Origin: Paenibacillus_D sp047238105
Lineage (GTDB): Bacteria; Bacillota; Bacilli; Paenibacillales; Paenibacillaceae
NCBI RefSeq assembly: GCF_047238105.1
Contig: NZ_JBDFMD010000001.1
Span: forward strand, 5,394,001 to 5,458,000
DNA: 64,000 nt
Direction of reading: 5' to 3'
This document shows positions 16,227-24,944 of this stretch, one piece after another. The translations under genes were made by a program, and so were the position numbers. Under the pieces are notes generated by a model. It searched no databases. It was not told where the DNA came from and worked only from the letters and a program-made list of their open reading frames with translations. The number at the start of each line of letters is the position of its first letter. Within the stretch, counting starts at the first letter, position 1.

Positions 16227-18758
16227 ATGAGAATGAGAGCTTGGTACAAGGCCATCTGTCTCACGATTGCCATCACCATGACGGCCATAACGGTGCCTTA
16301 TGCGGCAGCGGAACAATTGCAAGCGTATACATTTGAGGAGGTGTTCGGCGAGCTGCTGGATACTCACGGCGAACTGATCACGTCCGAGGACATGTATGAC
16401 ACGTTTGACAAGTCAGGCAAGGTCTCGGTCGTGGACCTTGATTACGAAGGCACGACACAGAAAGGGCTGTACGCCGAAGTCGACGATCTCGGCGACGCCC
16501 GGTGGAGCACACAGTCCTTCTTGGATCTGGCAGGACCGATCCATGAAGGCGATGTCATCTTCATCGCTTACAAGCTCAGAGGCATCGAGAGCCTGGACGA
16601 GGCGAATGAAGTGACCGTCTCCGATAAAGTCCGGCCCTCGCCGTCCCGTCCGGGGAGAAGCGTCGGGGTCGATGCGACAGTAATCGCAGACGGCGAGTGG
16701 AATCAGATCTTCGGCGGCGTCGTCGCGACCTGGGACACGCAGGAGGGAGAGACTCCCCAATTTGTCATCCACATGGCCTACGAGCTGCAAAAACTGGAGA
16801 TCACAGATATCCAGATCATCAATTTCCGCCAGCATATCGATGTGTCCCAGCTCCCCCAGATGGACCGCGAGATCACGTATGAGGGCAGAGAGGCCGATGC
16901 GCCATGGCGGGCGGCGGCGGCTCAACGCATCGAGGATATCCGCAAGTCCGATGTCGTGGTGAAGGTCGTCGACGACAATGGAGCTCCGCTGTCCGGCGCC
17001 GAGGTAGCTGTCCGCCAGAAGCGGCATGCCTACAGCTTTGGCAGCATCATGAACTTCAATGTTATCGACAGCGACCGGTCGCAGGCGCTGAAGGACCAGT
17101 ATCTGGACCTGATCCGGATGACCTCGAACAGCAGCGGCGAGACGAACAACCTGAAGTGGCACCGGATCTACGAGATGGAGGACAATATCGAACGCAATCT
17201 GAGCTGGGCCGAGGAGAATGAGCTGAAGATGCGAGGTCATGTGCTCATCTGGGGTCAGTGGAGCAAGCCGCCCGCACATCTGGTCGCCGAGATGCAGAGC
17301 GACCCCGAGCTCTTGCGCCAGCGCACGCTGGAGCATATCACGACGGCGGTGACGAAGTACAAGGGCAGACTGGAGGCATGGGACGTCGTCAACGAGCCGC
17401 TGTCCTCGCAGGACTTCACGAATGTGCTGGGGAACGAGGTCATGCTCGAATGGTTCGCGGCCGCCCATCAGGCCGATCCCGACGCCCGCCTGTTCCTGAA
17501 TGATTACGGACTGCTGACCAATGATGTAGGCCATGGCAATTACACGTACAATCTGCTTGAATATCTGGTCGACAATGAAGCCGATATCCACGGATTGGGC
17601 ATGCAGGGCCATTTCAGCGGAAGAAATCCGGTAGCGCCTGTCAAGATGCTGGAGATACTGGACCGGTTCGGCGGACTGGGGCTGGATATCGAGGTGACCG
17701 AGTTCACGTTCGATACACTGGATGAGCAGCTGCAGGCGGATTTCTGGCGGGATGTGCTGACCGTCATGTTCAGTCACCCCTCCACTACAGGCTTCCATAC
17801 CTGGGGACTCTGGGAAGGCCAGATGGACAAGAGCGGTTCGGCGATGTTCCGCCAGGACTTCTCGATCAAGCCCAACGGCGAGGTCTGGATGGATCTGATC
17901 TATAATCAGTGGTGGACCGACGAGGCGGGAACGACCGATCAGCATGGGGAATTCCATACGCGCGCCTTCCACGGCGAACATGAAGTAACGGTCACGCATA
18001 ATGGGGAGGAAGTAACGGCCGACTTGGTATTGGACGCGGACGGCGCCGAGCTGATCGTAGCATTGGAGACGGCAGGAGAAGCGAACCAGCCGCCCTCCGG
18101 CTGGTACGGCGGCGGGTATGTGCCTGTAGTGGCCGAGGACAAGGAGGAAGAGATGGAGGAGGATGCGGAACAGACAGCGGACCCGGAGCCGTCTGCCGTT
18201 GACCCTGCAGGGGAGCCGGAACCGTCTGGCGGGCCTGCTGCCTTCGGCGATACCGACGGGCACTGGGCGGCGAGAGAGATCGCCCGGCTGGTGGAGCTCG
18301 GCGCGATATCCGGATATCCCGACGGCACATTCCGTCCGGACCGCGACATCACAAGAGCGGAATTCGCCAAGCTGCTGGCGCTGGTGTTCGGTCTGGACGT
18401 GAAGCCGGGCCATACGTTCAGCGACACTTCGCAGCACTGGGCCAGAGATTATATCGCTGCCGCATATGAGAGCGGCATCGTGGAAGGCTACGGCGCCGGG
18501 TCGTTTGGGCCGGACGACCGGATTACGCGCGAACAGCTGGCGGTGATGCTGATGCGCGCGGCCAGCCTCGGCTCTTCTGGCGCGGATGCGGCATTTGCAG
18601 ACACTCAGGAGCTGTCGTCCTGGGCGGCTGAAGCAGTAGCTGCTGCACAGCACCATGCGGTCATTAGCGGCTACCCGGACGGCAGCTTTCGGCCGAGGCA
18701 GCCTGCTACCCGGGCAGAAGCGGCGACGATGATCGTCAATGCCGGCAGCCTGGGCTGA
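16227..18758 (+). CDS. S-layer-anchored GH10 endo-beta-1,4-xylanase-like enzyme
   Basis: An 843-residue secreted protein. A signal peptide (about 1-28, ending PYAAA) is followed by a ~200-residue beta-sandwich carbohydrate-binding-like region. Next comes an insertion-like strand motif (VVDDNGAPLSGAEV) and a GH10 TIM barrel at about 265-565 with predicted acid/base Glu390 in WDVVNEP and nucleophile Glu492 in DIEVTEF. After an acidic Pro/Glu linker, three SLH motifs (about 672-720, 730-780, 790-838) should bind the pyruvylated cell-wall polymer. It is the cell-surface endo-enzyme of the cluster, cutting a xylose-linked backbone. GH10 members of this architecture may act on substituted or modified xylans; activity on a sulfated substrate is inference. 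Confidence 0.93.
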   Translation: MRMRAWYKAICLTIAITMTAITVPYAAAEQLQAYTFEEVFGELLDTHGELITSEDMYDTFDKSGKVSVVDLDYEGTTQKGLYAEVDDLGDARWSTQSFLDLAGPIHEGDVIFIAYKLRGIESLDEANEVTVSDKVRPSPSRPGRSVGVDATVIADGEWNQIFGGVVATWDTQEGETPQFVIHMAYELQKLEITDIQIINFRQHIDVSQLPQMDREITYEGREADAPWRAAAAQRIEDIRKSDVVVKVVDDNGAPLSGAEVAVRQKRHAYSFGSIMNFNVIDSDRSQALKDQYLDLIRMTSNSSGETNNLKWHRIYEMEDNIERNLSWAEENELKMRGHVLIWGQWSKPPAHLVAEMQSDPELLRQRTLEHITTAVTKYKGRLEAWDVVNEPLSSQDFTNVLGNEVMLEWFAAAHQADPDARLFLNDYGLLTNDVGHGNYTYNLLEYLVDNEADIHGLGMQGHFSGRNPVAPVKMLEILDRFGGLGLDIEVTEFTFDTLDEQLQADFWRDVLTVMFSHPSTTGFHTWGLWEGQMDKSGSAMFRQDFSIKPNGEVWMDLIYNQWWTDEAGTTDQHGEFHTRAFHGEHEVTVTHNGEEVTADLVLDADGAELIVALETAGEANQPPSGWYGGGYVPVVAEDKEEEMEEDAEQTADPEPSAVDPAGEPEPSGGPAAFGDTDGHWAAREIARLVELGAISGYPDGTFRPDRDITRAEFAKLLALVFGLDVKPGHTFSDTSQHWARDYIAAAYESGIVEGYGAGSFGPDDRITREQLAVMLMRAASLGSSGADAAFADTQELSSWAAEAVAAAQHHAVISGYPDGSFRPRQPATRAEAATMIVNAGSLG

Positions 18759-18768
18759 GCAAGAGACT

Positions 18769-18806
18769 GACGGGAGCTGCAGGGCGGGACGGGAGCTGCC
18801 GGGCAG
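18769..18806. repeat. Tandem 19-bp duplication
   Basis: Two adjacent 19-bp units both begin GACGGGAGCTGC and differ at two positions. They lie between the convergent GH10 and regulator genes. No clear terminator was found in this gap. Confidence 0.7.
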
Positions 18807-18824
18807 GCGACAGGCTGCGGGCGC

Positions 18825-21167
18825 TTACTCCCCGTCCTGAGCCAGCCGGACCTTCAGCCGGTATTCGGTAGGGGTGCTGCCGTATTGTCTTTTAAAGAGC
18901 GTAAAAAAGTACTTTTTGTTTTCCCAACCGACCTGATGGATGATCTCGTCTACTGTATCGCCCGTGTCCTGCAGCAGTCTGGCTGCTTGCTGCAGGCGCG
19001 CTTCGGTCAGAAACTCCGAGATCGATTGCTTGTTATGCTCGCGGAACAGCTTGCCGAGATAGGCGGCTGACAGTCCGACATGCTCGGCTATGCGATGCGT
19101 AGTCAGCGTCTTATCCGTAAAGTGAAGGAGGATGTATCGCTCTGCGCTGTTGACCAGGCGGAGCGATCGTTCTCCTTTATTTTGGTTGATGCGCTGGGCG
19201 ATGAGGCCGAAGAAGGCCTCGAACTCGTCATGAATCTGCTGCAGGGTTTCGAGCGATTTGATCTTCTGGTCGAAGGCGATGAAATCCGTCTCGAAGGTGA
19301 CCGAGCTGTTCCGCTCAAGCGTGCCCAGCGTCTGGAAGATGAGCGCGGTCATCATCGACAGACTGTGCATCAGCTCATTATAGCTGGTCGCCTCCAGACG
19401 AGCGGCCATCTCACGGTACATGCGCTGCATATCCTCGAAGCTGCCTTTGCGGATCGCATCCATCAGCTGGCTCAGCGCCTGGTGCTCGATCGGATGCTCC
19501 GCATAGCTCTGTTCATCGAATTCGGCAGCGGTCAGCAGGCAGCCGTGACCGAGAAAGATCCGGTACCGCGACATGTCCAGCAGTTCGCGGTACTGCATGC
19601 CTGCTTCGCGCAGACTGCCTGAAGCATCGCTCAGGAACAGCGACAGCGAGACTGAGCAGAAGCGCCGGCAGCCGGCCTGGATTTCCTCGCCGAGCCGGCG
19701 TGTCTGTCCGCTCTCCGCATCCTCGGTGTTGAGGATGAGGACCACATGATCCCCGCCCATATCCACACCAACGCCTGGCTGGTGCGCATTGACGATCTCC
19801 TCCGCAATATTCATCATGGCATATTTGATCAATGCCTGATCCTGATCGCTGTAAGCAGACACAAACTGCGCATACCGATCGATTTTGAGCAGCATGAGCG
19901 CCACACCGCCGTGCGCATCCAGGGGGATGCGGTATTCCTGAAACCGCGCTTCCAGGGCAGCCGGAAGGGTCCGGTCCAGTACATTTCTCAGCAACGTCTG
20001 CCGCAAGGCATGGATATTCGAATTTTTGAACAAGGCGAGCGAGCTCAGCTGGCTCTTCGTGGTGTTCATGGAACGGGAGATAAAGGAAAACTCATCTTCA
20101 CGCCCCTCCGCCTCCGGCCGGGAAGGCCATGCGCCGACTTCCTCGCGAAGACGGCGTACCGGAGAATACAGGCGTCTGGACAGCAGGAAGGCTACGATCA
20201 GGCAAGTGATAAACATAGCGAAGCCGATCAGCAGCGTAATCGTCCTTACTTTGTTGACGGTGTCTGCAATATAGGCATACGGAGTAATGCTGACCATCGT
20301 CCACCTTGCATCGGTGGACGTGGAGTAGCTTAGTACAGATGCTCGTCCGTCCACCTCATCGAGCGCATAACCCGCCGCTGGGCTGCTGCGCTGCAAGGCC
20401 TGGACATAGCTCTCCCCGGAGAGGTCCGACAGAAATTGCCGGCGGTCGGAATGCGCCACGGCCCGGCCGTCGGCATCCAGGACGAGCAGCGACTGGCCTT
20501 CCAGACGTTCCTTCTGGCCGTAGGAGGCCAGCGTACTGAACAGCCATTCGATGCGCACGTTGACGATCAAGGCCTGGACCGGCATCGCGGCATCGAGACG
20601 GTAATCGGCCAATACATAGGTAAACACCTGCACACGGCCGTCGTTTTCGCTGGAGACGGGCACGCTTCGGGGCACCGGCTGTCCCGTAAGCAGCTGCCGC
20701 CGGTCTTTCAGCAGCGCTGTCATTTCTTCGTCATGGAAGTCGGCACTGCTGCGCGATATCGCATTGGCGCCTGTCATATAGAAGATATCCTCGCTGCCAT
20801 TATAGATATACACCGAGTACAGGTAAGGCGCGCTGTTCACCGTGGTATCGAGCGCGCGGAGGCTGTTCAACGTATCCAGGACGGACGAGCTGTCCCCGCT
20901 CATGAGCTGCAGCGTATCCGGATGATGGTACAGCGCATTGGAATAGGTCTTCATATAGGCGTGCAGCTGGAGCGCGTTTTCGAAGGAGGTCTGGATCTGG
21001 CGCTGGTCGGCGCGGTAGAGCAAGTCCAGACTGTAGGATTTGAAATTGACGTACAAAAAGACAGTCAGAATCAGAATCATGATGGAGATCGAAAAGGCGA
21101 TGGTCGTAAAAAGCTTGTAAAAGTAAATTTCGTTTCCCCGATACCTGATGCGCTTCCACATTCCCAT
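18825..21167 (-). CDS. YesN-like transmembrane AraC-family regulator
   Basis: A 780-residue membrane-bound one-component regulator with the same plan as the one at 2865. It has a first membrane helix near residues 25-45, an extracellular Cache-like sensor, a second membrane helix around 300-322 and a HAMP-like segment (RRLYSPVRRLREE). A cytoplasmic linker domain precedes a C-terminal AraC double helix-turn-helix ending LFKRQYGSTPTEYRLK. The ATG at 21167 follows GGAAAGG; an internal ATG six bases on is also possible. It is divergent from importer B and is its likely activator. A TATAAT at 21202-21197 without a -35 box may be its promoter. Confidence 0.92.
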   Translation of the reverse strand: MGMWKRIRYRGNEIYFYKLFTTIAFSISIMILILTVFLYVNFKSYSLDLLYRADQRQIQTSFENALQLHAYMKTYSNALYHHPDTLQLMSGDSSSVLDTLNSLRALDTTVNSAPYLYSVYIYNGSEDIFYMTGANAISRSSADFHDEEMTALLKDRRQLLTGQPVPRSVPVSSENDGRVQVFTYVLADYRLDAAMPVQALIVNVRIEWLFSTLASYGQKERLEGQSLLVLDADGRAVAHSDRRQFLSDLSGESYVQALQRSSPAAGYALDEVDGRASVLSYSTSTDARWTMVSITPYAYIADTVNKVRTITLLIGFAMFITCLIVAFLLSRRLYSPVRRLREEVGAWPSRPEAEGREDEFSFISRSMNTTKSQLSSLALFKNSNIHALRQTLLRNVLDRTLPAALEARFQEYRIPLDAHGGVALMLLKIDRYAQFVSAYSDQDQALIKYAMMNIAEEIVNAHQPGVGVDMGGDHVVLILNTEDAESGQTRRLGEEIQAGCRRFCSVSLSLFLSDASGSLREAGMQYRELLDMSRYRIFLGHGCLLTAAEFDEQSYAEHPIEHQALSQLMDAIRKGSFEDMQRMYREMAARLEATSYNELMHSLSMMTALIFQTLGTLERNSSVTFETDFIAFDQKIKSLETLQQIHDEFEAFFGLIAQRINQNKGERSLRLVNSAERYILLHFTDKTLTTHRIAEHVGLSAAYLGKLFREHNKQSISEFLTEARLQQAARLLQDTGDTVDEIIHQVGWENKKYFFTLFKRQYGSTPTEYRLKVRLAQDGE

Positions 21168-21214
21168 CCCTGCCTTTCCGATTGTAAAGCATCCCAATTA
21201 TATGATGAATGCCC

Positions 21215-21324
21215 CCGGGATAGGAAGATGAGCCGTGCAATTTGCCGATTATTAGACGAATTCGCTGATTTTGAACCTTTAGATCCGCTTGCAATCCACT
21301 CATTCGCACGATTTGACTCTATCC
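21215..21324. promoter_or_regulatory. Divergent control region of regulator and importer B
   Basis: CCGGGATAG (21215-21223) faces CTATCC (21319-21324) followed by TCGGG, forming an interrupted inverted repeat across the divergent promoter region. The first nonamer is shared with the region at 14944. Operator function is inferred. Confidence 0.3.
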
Positions 21325-21381
21325 TCGGGCCCGGGGAGGTCATTACGATAGAGGTATTAAATCGAATCACGAGGTGGCGTA

Positions 21382-22368
21382 ATGAAACATGCAGGGACAA
21401 CCGCAGTGCACTCCGGGAGCGAGGACGGGGAACGGAGCTTCCTGAGCAGGAAGCTTCAAGCCCTGCGCAAGAGCTTTCGCAAAAACCGTTTTTTATTGTT
21501 GCTCGCTTTGCCGATGATCTTGTTTACGTTTGTTTTCAAATACATCCCGATGGCAGGGTCGATCGTCGCGTTCAAACGGTATCAGTTCAATCAGGGCATC
21601 TTCGGCAGCGAATGGGTAGGCTGGAACAATTTCAAGTTTCTGATCCAGTCTCCCGACCTGGGAAGACTGCTCCGCAATACGCTGGGCTACAATATCATCT
21701 TCATTGTGTTGACGCTCATCTGCGCGGTAGGGTTCGCCTTGCTCTTGTATGAAGTGACAAGCAAAGGGGCGCTGAAGGCGTATCAGACGATCATGTTTAT
21801 CCCGCATTTCCTCTCCTGGGTTGTCGTAGCTTTCATGGCCTATGCTTTCCTGAACGCCACGTCGGGCATGCTCAACCAGCTGCTGGAGCTGGTCGGCTTG
21901 ACAAGGGTGGATTGGTACAATACGTCAGGGCCGTGGGCCTTCATCTTTCCGCTTGCCCATCTGTGGAAGGAGATCGGCGTCGCCTGTCTCATCTATTATG
22001 CCGCGCTGATGGGCATCGACCCGACGTATTATGAGGCGGCCAGGATCGATGGGGCCAACCGGCTGCAGATGGTGTTCCGGATCTCGCTGCCCTTCCTGTA
22101 TCCGATCATGACGATTCTGACGATTCTGGCGATCGGCAACATCCTGGACGCCGACTTCGGCTTGTTCTATCAGCTGCCGATGAACTCGCCGTCGATCCTG
22201 GAGACGACGGATGTGCTCGATACGTACATTTTCCGGGCGCTGGTCGAGCTGGGCGATATCGGAATGTCCAGTGCGGCGGGGCTGGCCAAGTCGGTGGTGG
22301 GGCTCGTGCTGGTTATCGGGGCGAATGCGCTGGTACGAAAAGCTAACGAAGAAAATGCGTTGTTTTAG
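21382..22368 (+). CDS. ABC sugar importer B, permease 1 (LplB-like)
   Basis: A 328-residue CUT1 permease with a long cytoplasmic N-terminus (about 35 residues), then six predicted membrane helices starting LLLLALPMILFTFVFKYIPM. The EAA loop is YEAARIDGANRLQMVFRISL. It starts with ATG after GAGGTGG and is the first gene of importer B, divergent from the transmembrane AraC regulator. Together with the next gene it forms the membrane channel for an oligosaccharide. Confidence 0.93.
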   Translation: MKHAGTTAVHSGSEDGERSFLSRKLQALRKSFRKNRFLLLLALPMILFTFVFKYIPMAGSIVAFKRYQFNQGIFGSEWVGWNNFKFLIQSPDLGRLLRNTLGYNIIFIVLTLICAVGFALLLYEVTSKGALKAYQTIMFIPHFLSWVVVAFMAYAFLNATSGMLNQLLELVGLTRVDWYNTSGPWAFIFPLAHLWKEIGVACLIYYAALMGIDPTYYEAARIDGANRLQMVFRISLPFLYPIMTILTILAIGNILDADFGLFYQLPMNSPSILETTDVLDTYIFRALVELGDIGMSSAAGLAKSVVGLVLVIGANALVRKANEENALF

Positions 22369-22404
22369 CTGCCGTTGCAATAAAGAAATGAAAGGAGCGT
22401 TCTC

Positions 22405-23298
22405 ATGAATCGCCGCAAGCCTATCCCGCTAGCGAGTTTGTCCATTCACGTATTTCTCATCGCAGTATCCGCCGTATTTATTGTCCCGCTCTGGTCCTTG
22501 CTTGCGATCTCGATATCGAAGGAAGCGGACATTATGGCCTACGGCTACCGGCTGCTGCCCAAACAGATCGATTTTCACGCGTATGCCTATATTTTCTCTA
22601 CGCCTGCCGTTATATGGAACGCCTATAAAGTAACGATAATCATGTCCTTGGCGGGCTCCATCCTTTCGGTACTGATGATTTCGATGTGCGCCTATGCGCT
22701 CTCGCGCAAGGACTTTGCCTATCGGCGCGGCGTCACGTTCTTCTTGTTCTTCACGATGCTGTTCAACGGGGGGCTCGTCCCGACGTATATCCTGATGACC
22801 AACTATCTGAAGCTGCAAAATACGTATCCGGCGTTGATCATCCCGCTGATGGGCAGCGTATGGTTCCTGCTGCTCATGCGGACCTTCTTCCAGCAGCTGC
22901 CGGGCGCCCTGGTCGAATCGGCGACGATCGACGGCGCGGGCGAGTTCAGGATCTATTGGCGCATCATCCTTCCGCTATCGACGCCGGTGATGGCGACGAT
23001 CGGCCTGCTGCAGCTGCTGCAGTACTGGAATTCGTGGTTCCAGGCGCTGCTGTATATCTCCGATAAAGAGATGTACCCGCTCCAGTACCTGCTTCAGGTC
23101 ATCCTGAGGAATATGGATGAGATCATGCGAAGCATGAACCAGGGGCTTTCTCTTCAGGCGGCCGAGATCGCCAGCCTGCCGACAGAAAGCGCACGCATGG
23201 CGATGGCGGTCCTGTCGATCGGGCCGATGCTGATGATCTTTCCCTTTTTTCAGAAGTATTTTGTAAAAGGTCTGACCGTCGGCTCGATCAAAGAGTAG
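22405..23298 (+). CDS. ABC sugar importer B, permease 2 (YtcP/YesQ-like)
   Basis: A 297-residue CUT1 permease with six membrane helices, the family motif FTMLFNGGLVPTYILM, an EAA loop (ESATIDGAGEFRIYWRIILPL) and the C-terminal YFVKGLTVGSIKE. AAAGGAG precedes the ATG. It lies 36 bases after permease 1 and pairs with it. No ATP-binding subunit follows, as in the other three importers of this window. Confidence 0.93.
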   Translation: MNRRKPIPLASLSIHVFLIAVSAVFIVPLWSLLAISISKEADIMAYGYRLLPKQIDFHAYAYIFSTPAVIWNAYKVTIIMSLAGSILSVLMISMCAYALSRKDFAYRRGVTFFLFFTMLFNGGLVPTYILMTNYLKLQNTYPALIIPLMGSVWFLLLMRTFFQQLPGALVESATIDGAGEFRIYWRIILPLSTPVMATIGLLQLLQYWNSWFQALLYISDKEMYPLQYLLQVILRNMDEIMRSMNQGLSLQAAEIASLPTESARMAMAVLSIGPMLMIFPFFQKYFVKGLTVGSIKE

Positions 23299-23389
23299 GC
23301 GTGACGCAATGCTGATCTCCGAATTAAGGTTGGATCCTTGTCCGACTTTAAGATACATTCATAACAAGAGATATAGGAGGGTACACACA

Positions 23390-24910
23390 ATGGCAACGAC
23401 CCGCAATCTGGCAAGCAAGAAATGGAATCTGGCGCTGGCGGTGATGCTGATCTTGAGCATCGTAATCGCCGGCTGCTCCTCGGGACCCGAATCTGCAGAC
23501 AACAATCCGCCTGCAGCACCGAACGGGGGAGGGGAAGAGACCAATGCGACAGCAGAAGACCCGCTGGAGCCGGTCAAGCTGCGCTGGTATCTGAGGCAGG
23601 CCGAGCCCAACAATGCACAGTCGGTATTGGCCCGCTTCAATGAAATGGTAGAAGCGAAGATCAACGCGACCGTCGAATTCATCTTCGTCAATCCTGCGGA
23701 CTATGACAGCAAGATGCAGCTGGCCATGTCTTCAGGGGAAGCGTATGACCTGGCTTTTACCTCCGCCTGGTCTAACAATTATCAGAATAACGTCTCCAAA
23801 GGGGCCTATGTGGCGCTGGATGAATACCTGGAGAAGCTCCCGAATCTGAAGGGAATGTTCCGCTCCGAGATCTGGGATGCGGTCAGGATGGACGGACAGA
23901 TCTATGGCATCCCCAACAAGCAGATCATGAACAACCAGCAGGGCTACTGGTTCCAGAAGGCGCTGCTCGACAAGCATCAGCTTGATGTAAGCGGTATCGC
24001 CAAGCTGGAGGATCTGGAGCCTGTGCTGCAGACGATCAAGGACAATGAGCCGGAGGTGTATCCGGCGAGAGAAGGCATCTTCTACACCTTTACCGAGTTC
24101 AACCCGCTCGTCGTACAATTCCACAATTCCGACGGGGTGCGCGTCGATGCCGAGACGCTGAAGGTGATCGATGACTCGGAGCTGCTGCTGGAGCGCTTCA
24201 AGCTGCTCCGTGACTGGAATCAAAAAGGGTTCTTCCCGCCGGATGTAGCTACGCTCAAGAATCAGAATGAGCTGATCCAGGCCGGCAAGATCTTCTCGAT
24301 GTACAGCCGCCAGAAGCCGGGCAATGAAGCGGAGATCCAGAAAAACTTCGGCATCGATGTCGAGGTCATCGCCGCAGGTGAGCCGGTGATCCAGCAGAGC
24401 TCGGTGCAAAGCTCGTTGACGGCGGTAAGCACAAGCTCCGACAATCCGGAGCGTGCGCTCATGCTGCTCGACCTGTTGAATAGCGATAAGGAAATCTACA
24501 ATACACTGGTGTTCGGATTGGAAGGTCAGGACTACACGAAGGTATCGGACGAACGGATCGAGCCGATCGCCGGAGGCTATTACGTGACCAACTGGATGGT
24601 GGGCAATGTGTTCAACAGCTACCTGATTCCGGGACAGGCAGACGATGTGTGGCAAGCTACGGAGCAGATGGACGAGGAAGCGATCATTGATCCGCTGATC
24701 GGCTTTGTGTTCGACCGCACCCCGGTACAAAATGAAATCGCCCGCTGCATCGCGACCTCCAAGGAATTTATCCCGATTCTGCAAAACGGTCTCGACGATG
24801 CCGAGAAGGTATTTGCCGAATACCAGCAGAAGATGAAGGCTTCGGGCATCGAGCTTGTAAAAGAAGAAGTGGAGCGGCAGCTCGCCGAATGGAAAGCGAC
24901 GCAAGGCTAG
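23390..24910 (+). CDS. ABC sugar importer B, solute-binding lipoprotein
   Basis: A 506-residue lipoprotein with a type II signal peptide ending VIAGC (Cys29), a Pro/Gly/Asn/Glu linker and a bilobal binding fold. Typical family segments include LRWYLRQAEPNN at the start of the mature domain, MQLAMSSGEAYDLAFTS, and IYGIPNKQIMNNQQGYWFQK. The ATG at 23390 is preceded by TAGGAGGG; an upstream in-frame ATG at 23309 has no such site and would mask the signal peptide. It delivers the ligand to the importer B permeases. It lacks the EF-hand-like loop seen in the lipoprotein of importer A. Confidence 0.92.
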   Translation: MATTRNLASKKWNLALAVMLILSIVIAGCSSGPESADNNPPAAPNGGGEETNATAEDPLEPVKLRWYLRQAEPNNAQSVLARFNEMVEAKINATVEFIFVNPADYDSKMQLAMSSGEAYDLAFTSAWSNNYQNNVSKGAYVALDEYLEKLPNLKGMFRSEIWDAVRMDGQIYGIPNKQIMNNQQGYWFQKALLDKHQLDVSGIAKLEDLEPVLQTIKDNEPEVYPAREGIFYTFTEFNPLVVQFHNSDGVRVDAETLKVIDDSELLLERFKLLRDWNQKGFFPPDVATLKNQNELIQAGKIFSMYSRQKPGNEAEIQKNFGIDVEVIAAGEPVIQQSSVQSSLTAVSTSSDNPERALMLLDLLNSDKEIYNTLVFGLEGQDYTKVSDERIEPIAGGYYVTNWMVGNVFNSYLIPGQADDVWQATEQMDEEAIIDPLIGFVFDRTPVQNEIARCIATSKEFIPILQNGLDDAEKVFAEYQQKMKASGIELVKEEVERQLAEWKATQG

Positions 24911-24944
24911 TCCATTCCAAAAAAATGGAAGGGTGGTTCACGAA

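Noticed and set aside
16413..18656. A 747-codon open frame antisense to the GH10 gene
   Set aside because: It lies fully opposite an unmistakable GH10-SLH gene, has no family features or ribosome site, and is explained by GC-rich codon bias.
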